Positions 43,549-53,000 are shown, counted from the first letter of the stretch. The stretch: 64,000 nucleotides of DNA from Chryseobacterium sp. G0186 (GCF_003815675.1 NZ_CP033918.1:806001-870000), one strand, 5' to 3'. A program made the numbers and translations. Notes: generated by a model from the sequence alone, not told the origin.

Positions 43549-44475
43549 TTAAAATCTGTAAATCACTTCTTTTTGGAAGCCATCAAGCATTTTTTCTGCT
43601 TTTTCATAGTCCTGGGTAAAACCTAGGATATAGCCTCCACCACCGCTTCCGCAGAGTTTCAGGTAATAGGCATTGGAATCCAGTCCTTTTTTCCAGATTT
43701 TAAAAATACTTTCAGGAATCATGGGACGGAAATGCTCATAAGCCCAGTGAGAAAGCTTTTTCAGATTTCTAAAGAAAGGATTCATATCTTTTTTAAGGAA
43801 CGCCTCAATACAGGCATTGTTATAGCGAATAAACTCTTCTTTCAATGTTTTACGGAACCCTTCTGTTTTCATTTTTTCAAAGAAAATCTGTATCATAGGT
43901 CCTGTTTCTCCTGTTATTCCGGAATCAATAAGGAAAATAGCTCCTTTTCCTTCTTGTCCCTCAGGGATGGAAACTCTGTCTAGGTTTTCCTTATTTTCGA
44001 TAAGAATCGGCAGGTTCATGTAGCAGATCAACGGATCCATTCCTGAACTTTTACCATGGAAATAGCTTTCCATTTCACCGAAAATAGCCTTTAATTTTTT
44101 AAGATTGTCCTTTGATATATTTTCAGGATTCAGTTTACTGATCGAATATTTTTCAAAAATAGCGGCGACCAAGGCTCCTGAACTTCCTACTCCATACCCC
44201 TGAGGAATATTGGAATCGAAGAAAAGTCCGTTAGAAATATCTTTTTTAAAGCTTTTAATATCCAATTTGAAATCATCGGAAAGATCAAGCGTTGTAAGAA
44301 AGTCTAAATATTTCTGCAGATGTTGGTTGGATTTAAGCTCAAATTCAGAACCTAAATCTGAAAATTTCAAAGTTCCTTTATAGAAGCTGTAAGGTACTAC
44401 AAGCCCCTGGGAATCTTCAATCATTCCATATTCTCCAAACAGGATTATTTTTGCATAAAATAGAGGGTTGGTCAT
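43549..44475 (-). CDS. Mevalonate kinase (GHMP kinase)
   Basis: A 308-residue kinase that phosphorylates mevalonate, showing that this organism uses the mevalonate route to isoprenoids. The ATG at 44475 is used because MTNPLFYAKIILFGEYGMIEDSQGLVVPYSF is the conserved mevalonate kinase start; the frame further upstream (to 44529) is not. GHMP motifs: PQGYGVGSSGAL (91-102), GEMESYFHGKSSGMDP (Glu134, Asp147 region) and LCGSGGGGYILGF near residue 280. It is first in a two-gene unit with the UbiA-type prenyltransferase and has a -7 element at 44496. Confidence 0.9.
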   Translation of the reverse strand: MTNPLFYAKIILFGEYGMIEDSQGLVVPYSFYKGTLKFSDLGSEFELKSNQHLQKYLDFLTTLDLSDDFKLDIKSFKKDISNGLFFDSNIPQGYGVGSSGALVAAIFEKYSISKLNPENISKDNLKKLKAIFGEMESYFHGKSSGMDPLICYMNLPILIENKENLDRVSIPEGQEGKGAIFLIDSGITGETGPMIQIFFEKMKTEGFRKTLKEEFIRYNNACIEAFLKKDMNPFFRNLKKLSHWAYEHFRPMIPESIFKIWKKGLDSNAYYLKLCGSGGGGYILGFTQDYEKAEKMLDGFQKEVIYRF

Positions 44476-44495
44476 TTTGACAATAAATCTTTTTG

Positions 44496-44503
44496 CAAAG
44501 TTA
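44496..44503 (-). promoter_or_regulatory. -7 element of the mevalonate kinase promoter
   Basis: Minus-strand TAACTTTG fits TAnnTTTG, 20 bases before the ATG. A TTTG lies 23 bp upstream, a longer spacing than ideal. Confidence 0.45.
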
Positions 44504-44567
44504 AAAATTATTTCGCTGAATATAAGCAAAACTCAGGCCGAAATTTTTCTATTAAATATAAGAAAAA

Positions 44568-44588
44568 AAGCCTGAGATTCTCAGACTT
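44568..44588 (-). terminator. Terminator of the metalloprotease gene
   Basis: AAGCCTGAGA (44568-44577) and TCTCAGACTT (44579-44588) pair with one mismatch; the minus strand continues with seven T residues. It follows the metalloprotease stop codon by 21 bp. Confidence 0.75.
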
Positions 44589-44609
44589 CCATGATAAATT
44601 ATTTAAAAA

Positions 44610-46772
44610 TTATTGTTTGATCAGTTTTCTATTGATTGTTTGCTTCTCTGTTTCTATGGTAATCACATAGTTTCCTGTCTGAACGGAAGAAAGGTTGATC
44701 TCCTGTTTATTGCCTTTCAAAGACGAATCTGAACGTACAAGTCTGCCAGCTTCATCATAGATTTTATAGCCTTTCAGTTTTTCTTTTGAAGACAAGATTA
44801 TCATATTTCTGGTTGGATTCGGGTAAATATCTATTGAATTATTCTTTATATCAATATCTTCTACTGCTAAAACACTGCAAGAGAAGTTCACATTCCATCC
44901 ATTTCCTGTAACACCTGCATCAGAAACAAATCTTACCGTTATTGCCCCTGAAGGATGTGTAGATGTAAACGGGCCAGGCAGTGTACTTCCACTTAGATTA
45001 TTCCCATTGGCAAATAATGGTGAAGCTGTAGAGGGTCCGTTATATACGTACATAAAATCGTATCCCTGTTCCAGATCAAATGCAGTAAATGTCATAGTCA
45101 TCGCTGAACCGGAAGTAGGATAAAAGGTTTTTACCAGTTCTTCATTATCTCCATATTGCCCTGCTGTACCACCTGTATCTAAGAATTGAGTTCCGTCACA
45201 CCATGCGCCATCGGTTAAAAATAATTGAGATAGCTGAAATGCATTCGGCCCGCTGCAATCGGTTCCTACACTTAATCTGTAATAGGTGGCTGGCTGAAGA
45301 TTCGTAAAATTAAAAGACGGTGCCGTTGCGTTTCCGGAAGAGATTGCCACTCCGTTACTTTTTGTCAGTTTATACTTCCATGATGTGGAGGCAGCATCTG
45401 TAAACGTAGCATTGGCCGAGTTCTGTGTGATATTGTTAATGGTAAGATTGGAGATGGATACAGGACATGATGTTGTACAGTTGGTTCCTAGACATCCTTT
45501 TGAATCTACCGTATTTCTAATGAGTGTTGCCGGCTGCACGCCAAAACCATTCGCAAAGTTAATCCCCACACTGATTACCAAATGACAGTAGCTCATAATG
45601 GTACCACCACCTGCCGGAGGAAGCGCCGCAGTACATCCTTCGTCGTTTCCTGATGCTGGTCCGCATCCGTCAATAGCTGTATTATTGCCATTCCAGAAGC
45701 AGGCGTGCGTATGTGGTGAGCCTAAATTATGCCCTAGCTCATGCGCCATTACTTCTATATTCCAGGAATAGGTTGGTACATTCTGATAGTTTAAATTCAT
45801 TCCGCAATAAGAATACCTGTAACTGGTACATAATGAATTGAGATATGCAACACTGGTGTTAGCAGGGTTTCTTAATAACTGTGCCACATCTCCGTTAAAA
45901 GTAGTTCTTGTCGTTCTAAACTGGTCCAGAATTGTACCTGCTAATCCTGCATAAGGATCAGTAGCAGTCCAAACGAAAACTTCGCTTAAAGCTACATTAA
46001 CATTCTCATTGGCATACAGTGTAGTTACATTGTTATGCATGGCGGTCACCCAATTGGTTGTAGTTGTGGTATTACTTCCATTTTGGGTATATGGTCCAAA
46101 ACCTACTTCGTAGTATATTCTTACGCAATTGTCAGTTTTCTTTTTACTGGTATTGTCAGGATTAAAAACCGGTCTTTGCACCTGATTTTCTTTCAGTCCG
46201 TCTACGTCACAGGCAAACGGGTTGGAACTCGTTAATTTAGAATCTGAATAGCTTACAAAATCTTCAGAATTTTTAGCTTTTCCTATTACAACATTTCCTA
46301 ATTCGGGTGTAGAAGCAACTCCTACGATATCATCATTAAAAAAACTAAAGGCTACAATTGAGGTATTATCACCTTTCACAATTCCCTGATAATAAACGCC
46401 GGGGGTATATTGTACTGCATTACCTTTGTCTGTAATAATCTTAAAATCGCTGGTTAAAATCTGATGTCTGTACATTTCTACAGTAATCTGTCTGTTACCA
46501 TCAAAAGGAAATGATATTTCAAGAAAATCAGGTTTTTCTTTGATTAATCTTTTCAGTTCCGCAGGCTTCAGAGACATCACCGTGATATCTGTTGCAGCTT
46601 TTTGATATTCAGCTAATTTAGCCGGATTCTGATCTATTGTAAAAAGATTATATTTTTGAGTATCCTTTTGTTCGGTATGATAATCTGATATTTTTTGAGC
46701 AATAGGTTTTAATTTCTGGGTAAAACTAAGAACACAGCATTGCAGAAAGAAAAGCAATAGAATTTTTTTCAT
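44610..46772 (-). CDS. Reprolysin-type metalloprotease with T9SS sorting domain
   Basis: A 720-residue secreted enzyme: signal MKKILLLFFLQCCVLSFTQ, a propeptide-like region, then a zinc metalloprotease domain with HELGHNLGSPH at 344-354 (HExxHxxGxxH, three zinc ligands and catalytic Glu) and several Cys (C357, C369, C382 region). After it come a fibronectin-type domain (about 440-520), a CUB-like domain (about 535-640) and a T9SS type A sorting domain (645-720) ending NRKLIKQ. It would be exported across the outer membrane by T9SS and cleaved at its C-terminus. It has its own terminator. Confidence 0.9.
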   Translation of the reverse strand: MKKILLLFFLQCCVLSFTQKLKPIAQKISDYHTEQKDTQKYNLFTIDQNPAKLAEYQKAATDITVMSLKPAELKRLIKEKPDFLEISFPFDGNRQITVEMYRHQILTSDFKIITDKGNAVQYTPGVYYQGIVKGDNTSIVAFSFFNDDIVGVASTPELGNVVIGKAKNSEDFVSYSDSKLTSSNPFACDVDGLKENQVQRPVFNPDNTSKKKTDNCVRIYYEVGFGPYTQNGSNTTTTTNWVTAMHNNVTTLYANENVNVALSEVFVWTATDPYAGLAGTILDQFRTTRTTFNGDVAQLLRNPANTSVAYLNSLCTSYRYSYCGMNLNYQNVPTYSWNIEVMAHELGHNLGSPHTHACFWNGNNTAIDGCGPASGNDEGCTAALPPAGGGTIMSYCHLVISVGINFANGFGVQPATLIRNTVDSKGCLGTNCTTSCPVSISNLTINNITQNSANATFTDAASTSWKYKLTKSNGVAISSGNATAPSFNFTNLQPATYYRLSVGTDCSGPNAFQLSQLFLTDGAWCDGTQFLDTGGTAGQYGDNEELVKTFYPTSGSAMTMTFTAFDLEQGYDFMYVYNGPSTASPLFANGNNLSGSTLPGPFTSTHPSGAITVRFVSDAGVTGNGWNVNFSCSVLAVEDIDIKNNSIDIYPNPTRNMIILSSKEKLKGYKIYDEAGRLVRSDSSLKGNKQEINLSSVQTGNYVITIETEKQTINRKLIKQ

Positions 46773-46922
46773 TGTTTTGATTTTTTTTTGGTTACTTCAC
46801 AAATAAACAAAAAAAATCAAAGTATAGTGAAAAACAGATATTATTTCATAATATTCAACATAAGTATTATAATAAATAAAACAAACCAATTAAATAATTG
46901 ATTATAATTCTTTTAAAATAAA

Positions 46923-46946
46923 AAAGACGTTAAAAATAACGTCTTT
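46923..46946 (-). terminator. Terminator of the UMF1-type transporter gene
   Basis: AAAGACGTTA (46923-46932) and TAACGTCTTT (46937-46946) form a perfect 10-bp stem with loop AAAA, with T-rich flank on the minus strand. Confidence 0.85.
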
Positions 46947-46951
46947 AATTT

Positions 46952-48442
46952 TTATAATGTCTCTCTGTTTTCTCTCATTTTTACTTTCAGAAATCGGATT
47001 AATATTAATCCTGCTCCAAAAAACAACGTCATAGATAAGGCTGCAATACGCATGTTATTGAAGTGTTCAATAAGGGTAGCAAAGATAAATGTACCGATAA
47101 TGATGGCAATTTTTTCCAATACATCATAGAAGCTGAAATAGGTAGTATTTTCCATGGAATTTTCCGGAAGCAACTTTGAATAGGTAGATCTGGACATCGC
47201 CTGAAGTCCTCCCATTACCAATCCTACCACCGCAGCTACTCCATAGAATTGATATTCTACGGTAGGGTTTTCCTTATTTAGGAAATAAGCCCATAAGCAG
47301 GCAACAATCCATAGGAAAATTGCGATTGAAATTACGTTTCTGTTTCCTATTTTTTTGGATAATCTTGAGAAAATAACAGCACCAATGATTGCTTCAATCT
47401 GAATGACCAAAAGGGTTCCGATAAGCTTATCCTGGGCAAGGTTTATTTCGCTCTTTCCGAATAATGTTGCCATAAGGAAAATGGTCTGCATTCCTACACT
47501 GTAAAAGAAGAAACTCGATAAGAAGAATTTTAGGTTTCTGTCTTTGAATAACTCTCCTCCTACTTTAAACAGTTCATGAAAGCTCTCCTTTGCAATATCC
47601 TTATAGAAGCCCATGTTGTCTTTTAATACTTCAAAGAAACCTCCTTGTTCTTCATGTTTCTTAAAGAGATTTTTATAGTTTAAGAGCACAAGGTCTTTCG
47701 GAAGTTTATCCTTTACATCTCCAAACTGTGGAAGATGCTTGAAGGTATATTGTGAAAATCCAAACCACCATGCTCCGGTTAATAGGAAGCTGATTCTTGT
47801 AAATAGTAACTGCTGTGCCGCTCCTTTAGCAAAAACCTGAATCAATATTAAACAGATGACCACCAATACTACGGAACCAAGATATCCGTAAACATATCCT
47901 CTTGCTGAAAGTGCATCCTGCCTATCGGGTGTTGCAATATCAGGAAGGAACGAATTATAAAACACCAAACTTCCCCAGAATCCGACACTGGCTGTGATGC
48001 TGAACAGAAGTCCCAGAAATACATTGTGCATTCCTGTGAACATCGCTAATCCCATACATGATGTTGCTCCGAGATAGCAGAAGAACTGCAGGAATGATTT
48101 TTTATTTCCGATGGTATCTGCCAGGGAAGATAAAAAGGGAGACAATAATACAACGATAAAGAATGATATTGTTAATGAATACCCATATACTGCATCCGGC
48201 TGATATTCGTTTCCGAAGATCTTGATCATATGCCTTACCGGAACATTAATCCATTTTTTTGTTTCGGCTACATATTCCTTTTTCTCATACGCTGTGGTAA
48301 GGATAGAGTAATAAATAGGAAAAATGGTAGAGGTAATCACCAAGGAATAAACGGAGTTTGCCCAGTCATATACAGCCCAGGCTTTCATAATCTTTGGATT
48401 ATTCTTTATATTTTTAGGCTGTTGATTCTCAGTTTCAGACAT
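46952..48442 (-). CDS. UMF1-family (Atg22-like) MFS transporter
   Basis: A 496-residue membrane protein with about twelve hydrophobic helices. The start KAWAVYDWANSVYSLVITSTIFPIYY and SFFIVVLLSPFLSSLADTIGNKKSFLQFFCYLGA are characteristic of the UMF1/Atg22 group of major facilitator proteins, as is MGGLQAMSRSTYSKLLPENSMENTTYFSFYDVLEK. The substrate is unknown; family members have been linked to amino acid efflux in eukaryotic vacuoles. It is single-gene with a -7 element at 48464. Confidence 0.88.
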   Translation of the reverse strand: MSETENQQPKNIKNNPKIMKAWAVYDWANSVYSLVITSTIFPIYYSILTTAYEKKEYVAETKKWINVPVRHMIKIFGNEYQPDAVYGYSLTISFFIVVLLSPFLSSLADTIGNKKSFLQFFCYLGATSCMGLAMFTGMHNVFLGLLFSITASVGFWGSLVFYNSFLPDIATPDRQDALSARGYVYGYLGSVVLVVICLILIQVFAKGAAQQLLFTRISFLLTGAWWFGFSQYTFKHLPQFGDVKDKLPKDLVLLNYKNLFKKHEEQGGFFEVLKDNMGFYKDIAKESFHELFKVGGELFKDRNLKFFLSSFFFYSVGMQTIFLMATLFGKSEINLAQDKLIGTLLVIQIEAIIGAVIFSRLSKKIGNRNVISIAIFLWIVACLWAYFLNKENPTVEYQFYGVAAVVGLVMGGLQAMSRSTYSKLLPENSMENTTYFSFYDVLEKIAIIIGTFIFATLIEHFNNMRIAALSMTLFFGAGLILIRFLKVKMRENRETL

Positions 48443-48463
48443 TTCAAATAAATATTAGTAGCA

Positions 48464-48471
48464 CAAAAATA
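48464..48471 (-). promoter_or_regulatory. -7 element of the UMF1 gene promoter
   Basis: Minus-strand TATTTTTG fits TAnnTTTG, 22 bases upstream of the ATG at 48442. No -33 TTG. Confidence 0.45.
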
Positions 48472-48476
48472 GAAAA

Positions 48477-48527
48477 ACCATTAAGAAATCGATAAGTTTT
48501 CAAAAAAATTATCGATTCCTTAATGGT
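48477..48527 (-). terminator. Long terminator of the thiolase gene
   Basis: ACCATTAAGAAATCGATAA (48477-48495) and TTATCGATTCCTTAATGGT (48509-48527) form 19-bp arms with one mismatch and a 13-base loop; the minus strand ends in TTTTT. It lies 22 bp past the thiolase stop codon. Confidence 0.85.
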
Positions 48528-48548
48528 AATATATTCTGAAACAGAATA

Positions 48549-49727
48549 TTAGATATTTTCAATTACGATAGCAGAAGCTCCACCACCTCCGTTGCAGATA
48601 GCTGCTGCACCGTATTTTGCATTATTTTGCTTCAACACATTGATTAGTGTAACGATAATTCTTGAACCAGAACTTCCCAGTGGGTGTCCTAGTGCAACAG
48701 CACCTCCGTTTACGTTTACTTTTGCTGCGTCTAATCCCAGGATCTTGTTATTTGCTAATCCTACCACTGAGAAAGCTTCATTAAACTCGAAGAAATCAAT
48801 ATCTGATATTTCCAATCCTGCTTTTTTAAGTGCGATAGGCAATGCCTTAGCCGGAGCAGTCGTAAAGTTTTCAGGCTCATGTGCAGCATCAGCATAAGAT
48901 ACAATCTTTGCCAATGGCTTAAGTCCCAATTCTTCCATTTTTTCTTTGGAAACAAGGATCAATGCAGATGCTCCGTCATTTAATGTAGAAGCATTTGCTG
49001 CAGTTACAGTTCCATCTTCTTTTTTGAATACTGTAGGAAGTGTTGTAATTCTGTCAAAGTTTACTGCTTTATATTCTTCATCTTCAGCAAAGATTACAGG
49101 ATCACCTTTTCTTTGAGGAATAGAAACCGGTACAATTTCTTCTCCGAACTTCCCTTCGCTCCAAGCTTTTGCAGCTCTTTTATAAGATTCTATTGCAAAA
49201 TTATCCTGATCTTCTCTTGTAATGCTGTAGTCAACAGCACATTTTTCAGCACATACGCCCATATGTACCTTGTTGTAAACGTCTGTAAGACCGTCCAACA
49301 CCATACCATCCTGCATTTTGATATCACCTAACTTGGTGGCAACTCTTGCATTGTAGTAATGAGGAACTAAAGACATGTTTTCCATACCTCCAGCTACAAT
49401 TACCTCTGCATCACCAGCCTTGATTGCCTGTGCAGCCATTGTTACTGCTTTCATTCCTGAAGCACAAACCTTATTAACAGTAGTAGATGGTGTATTGATT
49501 GAAAGGCCTGCTCCTAAAGCAACCTGACGAGCGGGTGCCTGTCCTTCTCCTGCCTGCAAAACATTCCCCATATAAATTTCCTGAACATTCGCAGGATCTA
49601 AACTAATTTTATCTAATGCTCCTTTTACAGCAGCAGCTCCCAGTTTTGTAGCCGGAACTGTTGACAAACTTCCCATAAAACTCCCCATAGGTGTTCTTAC
49701 TGCGGAAACAATGAATACTTCTTTCAT
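48549..49727 (-). CDS. Acetyl-CoA C-acyltransferase (thiolase)
   Basis: A 392-residue thiolase that joins or cleaves acetyl-CoA units. The nucleophile Cys88 is in NKVCASGMKAV, the general-base His in GHPLGSSGSRI and the second Cys in AICNGGGGAS. FNEAFSVVGLA is typical too. Family members act in beta-oxidation or in acetoacetyl-CoA formation, the first step towards mevalonate; both would fit this genome. It is transcribed alone with its own terminator. Confidence 0.94.
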   Translation of the reverse strand: MKEVFIVSAVRTPMGSFMGSLSTVPATKLGAAAVKGALDKISLDPANVQEIYMGNVLQAGEGQAPARQVALGAGLSINTPSTTVNKVCASGMKAVTMAAQAIKAGDAEVIVAGGMENMSLVPHYYNARVATKLGDIKMQDGMVLDGLTDVYNKVHMGVCAEKCAVDYSITREDQDNFAIESYKRAAKAWSEGKFGEEIVPVSIPQRKGDPVIFAEDEEYKAVNFDRITTLPTVFKKEDGTVTAANASTLNDGASALILVSKEKMEELGLKPLAKIVSYADAAHEPENFTTAPAKALPIALKKAGLEISDIDFFEFNEAFSVVGLANNKILGLDAAKVNVNGGAVALGHPLGSSGSRIIVTLINVLKQNNAKYGAAAICNGGGGASAIVIENI

Positions 49728-49785
49728 GTATATAATTTTTATTTTTAGCTAAAATGAAACGATTGCTTCACTTCTATAATTAAAT

Positions 49786-50196
49786 TTATTTAACTTTTAT
49801 ATAAACTACATCAAATTGAGAGCCCTCAATTTTAATATTAACTTTCAAAAGATTGTCCTGGGTGGCAACAACTTTATTATTTAAGACATCTCCTATTTGT
49901 GCCGGATCATTTTTATCTGATTTTTCCATCACAATTGCCTTATAATTGCAATCATCTACAAAAACCAGTGTTGACTTTATAAAATCCTTTCCATTATTGA
50001 AATATTCGGTTTGAACATTATCCTTAATGGTCATATGCCATATCGATTCAGGATAATTGGCCCGTAGAAAATTCCCCTCCTTTATATTGGAACATTTAAC
50101 AGGATTATCCGGTTTTTTCTGCTCTGTTTGCTGGGACTTGACCTGTGAAGTCATTAACACTAAAATCCCGACTGAAAATATTTTTAAAAAGTTCAT
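49786..50196 (-). CDS. Exported protein of unknown function
   Basis: A 136-residue exported protein: signal MNFLKIFSVGILVLMTSQVKSQ, then a charged linker (TEQKKPDNPVK) and a compact beta-rich domain with a Cys pair (KCSNIKEGNFL and FVDDCNYKAIVM). I do not recognise a family. Its ATG is 3 bp past the stop codon of the membrane protein gene upstream, so they share a transcript. Confidence 0.7.
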   Translation of the reverse strand: MNFLKIFSVGILVLMTSQVKSQQTEQKKPDNPVKCSNIKEGNFLRANYPESIWHMTIKDNVQTEYFNNGKDFIKSTLVFVDDCNYKAIVMEKSDKNDPAQIGDVLNNKVVATQDNLLKVNIKIEGSQFDVVYIKVK

Positions 50197-50198
50197 AT

Positions 50199-50603
50199 CT
50201 ATATTTGTGTCCTTTGATTTACCTTTTTGCTATTTCCTGCAAGAACCATCAGAAATGCGCCTAAAAACTCTACGATCCAACCCCACTTTAGGGTAACAAC
50301 TCCTGCAAATGCTTCTCTCCAGGATTTAAAGGGTAAAAAGCTAAAGTATTCCAGAGACTGCATTTTGATAGCTACCAAAGTGAATGCAAATAAAAGAATA
50401 AGCAGAAAACCAAAGAGTCTTACAATTTTCGCACTGTTATTTACGATTCCAAAAACGGCACATGCAGCCAAAATCCAGCATGCAATAGCCAAATAGTGAT
50501 CTAGCTTCCAATAGTTCCAGTTTCCTATAATAGGAACATGTACTAAAGGTAAAAAACTCCCTATAACGACTAATAGCAATCCTAATAATTGAATATTTTT
50601 CAT
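50199..50603 (-). CDS. Small membrane protein of unknown function
   Basis: A 134-residue membrane protein from the ATG at 50603; the upstream extension to 50627 has no support. It has three or four hydrophobic segments (about 3-21, 34-55, 62-80 and 108-125). Unrecognised family. It is the first gene of a two-gene unit with the exported protein at 49786. Confidence 0.65.
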   Translation of the reverse strand: MKNIQLLGLLLVVIGSFLPLVHVPIIGNWNYWKLDHYLAIACWILAACAVFGIVNNSAKIVRLFGFLLILLFAFTLVAIKMQSLEYFSFLPFKSWREAFAGVVTLKWGWIVEFLGAFLMVLAGNSKKVNQRTQI

Positions 50604-50844
50604 ATTTACTAAAGTGCCAAAATACAAAAAAAATCACATTTTTAAATGATCTGTTCTTAAAGATCCATTTCATTCTCCTAACAGTCATTAGCCACAACAA
50701 AACGTATTCATTATTGTAAATTCAATAAAAATAAAAGCGTTTTATTTATTATTTCAAAATCAAGGATTACACTATACTAATTTTTAAATCACTTTTTCTA
50801 CTTATTGGAAGTTCAACTTTATTATGAAAAGGTTTTAAAATAAA

Positions 50845-50876
50845 AAAATTGCACTCTCTTACCGAAAGTGCAATTT
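50845..50876 (-). terminator. Terminator of the nucleoside permease gene
   Basis: AAAATTGCACT (50845-50855) and AGTGCAATTTT (50866-50876) form a perfect 11-bp stem; the minus strand ends in TTTTATTTT. Confidence 0.85.
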
Positions 50877-50897
50877 TATATTTTATTATTGATTGAA

Positions 50898-52280
50898 TTA
50901 ATGCTTTACAGAAGAAACATCTTCAGCTTTATGTTTATGTTTAAACAAAACAGCAAAAAATATAGCCAAAACCAATGAATAGATTGCGAATGACAACCAT
51001 ATCTGCTGCCAGTCTTTTACCATAACAGCGGAAGAAAGACTACCATCTGAATTTACAACTGCATTGAAACTATTTTTCAGAATCTCCAGAAACGTAGGGT
51101 TATCCGGAGTTGTCTCTAAATAAGTAGACAGATCTGTAGCTGTAGTAAACTTATGGGTAAAGAATTTATCGATGGCCCAACCTGCAATATAGCTTCCAAA
51201 AACAGCTCCAAAACCATTGGTCATCATCATGAATAATCCTTGTGCTGATGAACGAATCTTCTTATCTGTTGTTGTTTCTACGAAAAGTGACCCTGAGATA
51301 TTAAAGAAATCAAAAGCCATTCCGTATACGATACAGGAAAGAATAATAAGCGAAAGTCCGAAACCATCCGGCACACCGTAGGCAAAGAATCCAAATCTTA
51401 ATACCCATGCCAACATAGACATCAACATTACTTTTTTAATTCCAAATTTCTTTAGGAAGAACGGAATTGCCAGAATAAATAAGGTTTCTGAAACCTGAGA
51501 GATCGACATAATGATGGTAGATCTCTGTACTACGAATGAGTCTGCATATTTTGGAAAGTGAGCAAATTCACTTAAAAATACATCTCCGTAAGCATTTGTA
51601 AGCTGAAGGGCAGCTCCTAAAAGCATTGAAAATAAAAAGAACAACGCCATTTTATAGTTTCCAAAAAGCTTAAATGCATTCAACCCGAATTGTTCAATAA
51701 GGGGTGCATCTTTATCAATCAGCTTCTGTGGTGGACATTTCGGTAACGTAAGGGCATAAATACCTAAAAATATAGCTACTGCTCCTCCAATATAGAATTG
51801 TCCTTCTGTAGCCTTATTTCCACTAAGATTTGTAATCCACATGGCAACAATAAAACCAATGGTCCCCCATACACGAATCGGCGGAAAGTCTTTTACGACA
51901 TCCATATTATTATTCTTAAGGATGGTGTAGGAAATTGAATTGGCAAGGGCAATGGTAGGCATATAAAAACACATCGCCACCAGCATTACTGAAAAGAAAG
52001 AATTCGGATCTGCAGAATGTGGTAATATGAAAAGCATAGCCCCATAAAGGATATGTAATACTGAAAAGATACGTTCGGCATTGATCCAACGGTCAGCAAT
52101 AATCCCAGTAATGGTCGGCATAAAAATGGAAGCAATTCCCATTGTTCCGAAAACAGCTCCAAACTGAGTTCCCTCCCAATGTTTTGTACCAAACCAAAAA
52201 TTTGCCATCGTAATCAGCCATGCTCCCCAGACAAAAAACTGGAGAAAACTGAGGATGGTCAGTCGTAATTTTAAATTCAT
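50898..52280 (-). CDS. Nucleoside permease, NHS/NupG family (MFS)
   Basis: A 460-residue membrane transporter with about twelve helices. The start MNLKLRLTILSFLQFFVWGAWLITMANFWFGTKHWEGTQFGAVFGTMGIASIFMPTITGIIADRWINAER is diagnostic of the NHS (nucleoside:H+ symporter) family; YGMAFDFFNISGSLFVE and MMTNGFGAVFGSYIAGWAIDKFF are further landmarks. It takes up nucleosides with protons across the cytoplasmic membrane. It lies 22 bp past the bifunctional nuclease gene on the same strand and may be co-transcribed. Confidence 0.92.
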   Translation of the reverse strand: MNLKLRLTILSFLQFFVWGAWLITMANFWFGTKHWEGTQFGAVFGTMGIASIFMPTITGIIADRWINAERIFSVLHILYGAMLFILPHSADPNSFFSVMLVAMCFYMPTIALANSISYTILKNNNMDVVKDFPPIRVWGTIGFIVAMWITNLSGNKATEGQFYIGGAVAIFLGIYALTLPKCPPQKLIDKDAPLIEQFGLNAFKLFGNYKMALFFLFSMLLGAALQLTNAYGDVFLSEFAHFPKYADSFVVQRSTIIMSISQVSETLFILAIPFFLKKFGIKKVMLMSMLAWVLRFGFFAYGVPDGFGLSLIILSCIVYGMAFDFFNISGSLFVETTTDKKIRSSAQGLFMMMTNGFGAVFGSYIAGWAIDKFFTHKFTTATDLSTYLETTPDNPTFLEILKNSFNAVVNSDGSLSSAVMVKDWQQIWLSFAIYSLVLAIFFAVLFKHKHKAEDVSSVKH

Positions 52281-52302
52281 AGTTTATATAAAGTATCTCT
52301 TT

Positions 52303-52902
52303 TTAATCAATTTTCTTTTTCCTCCTCTTGATTTCTTCCTGGATTTCAAGGGCAGTATCATAGTCTTCTTCTTTAACGGCATCCTCCAATAACTTTTGAA
52401 GTTCTTCCATAGAAAGAGATGTTAAGCTATCTTCAGTAGGTACTGTTTCTGAAAAGGTTTGTTCTTCTTTTGAAACATCTTCCAATTCTAATAAAATTCC
52501 AGCCTCATTCAGTACCTGTTGTGTGGTAAAGATTGGAGCATCAAACCTTACGGCCATGGCAACAGCATCAGAAGTTCTTGCATCAAGGATTAATTCTTCT
52601 TCGGTAACCTTATTTTTAAAGTTAATATTTGAAAAGAAAACCCCATCTACAATTTGATAAATGATAACAGAAACCAATACATAATTGGTAGAAACTATAA
52701 ATTTTGTGAATAAGTCATGAGTAAGAGGACGCGGTGGATGGATATCTTTTTCCAGTCCAAGAGAGATAGACTGGGCTTCGAAATTTCCTATAACAACAGG
52801 TAATTTTATGTGTGTTTCTTCATGCTCCAGTAACAATGCGTACGCCCCCGACTGGGTCTGGCTGTACGATATTCCGCGAATAATTAGCTGTTTATAATCC
52901 AT
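52303..52902 (-). CDS. Bifunctional nuclease (BFN/DUF151) with UvrB/C motif
   Basis: A 199-residue cytosolic protein: BFN domain (1-130) with KLPVVIGNFEAQSISLGLEK, RPLTHDLFTKFI and ILDARTSDAVAMAVRFDAPIFTTQQVL, then a linker and a UvrB/C (UVR) motif near the C-terminus (LTSLSMEELQKLLEDAVKEEDYDTALEIQEEIKRRKK). The BFN family has RNase/DNase activity in plants; bacterial function is unclear. A -7 element (52908-52915) lies so close to the ATG that the mRNA would be almost leaderless. It is first in a unit with the nucleoside permease. Confidence 0.9.
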   Translation of the reverse strand: MDYKQLIIRGISYSQTQSGAYALLLEHEETHIKLPVVIGNFEAQSISLGLEKDIHPPRPLTHDLFTKFIVSTNYVLVSVIIYQIVDGVFFSNINFKNKVTEEELILDARTSDAVAMAVRFDAPIFTTQQVLNEAGILLELEDVSKEEQTFSETVPTEDSLTSLSMEELQKLLEDAVKEEDYDTALEIQEEIKRRKKKID

Positions 52903-52907
52903 AGCTA

Positions 52908-52915
52908 CAAATATA
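52908..52915 (-). promoter_or_regulatory. -7 element giving a nearly leaderless bifunctional nuclease mRNA
   Basis: Minus-strand TATATTTG ends six bases before the ATG at 52902. If initiation follows the SRP RNA spacing, the first transcribed base is about at the start codon. There is no clear -33 TTG, so the promoter call is moderate. Confidence 0.45.
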
Positions 52916-52953
52916 GATTAATTTTTTGTTGTGTTTTCACTTTTTTACGCAAA

Positions 52954-52983
52954 AATAAAAGCCCGGAAAGCCGAGCTTTTATT
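52954..52983 (-). terminator. Hairpin terminator after etfA
   Basis: AATAAAAGC (52954-52962) and GCTTTTATT (52975-52983) form a 9-bp outer stem with a partly paired 12-base interior; T-rich downstream on the minus strand. Confidence 0.65.
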
Positions 52984-53000
52984 ACATTTTATTGATGATC

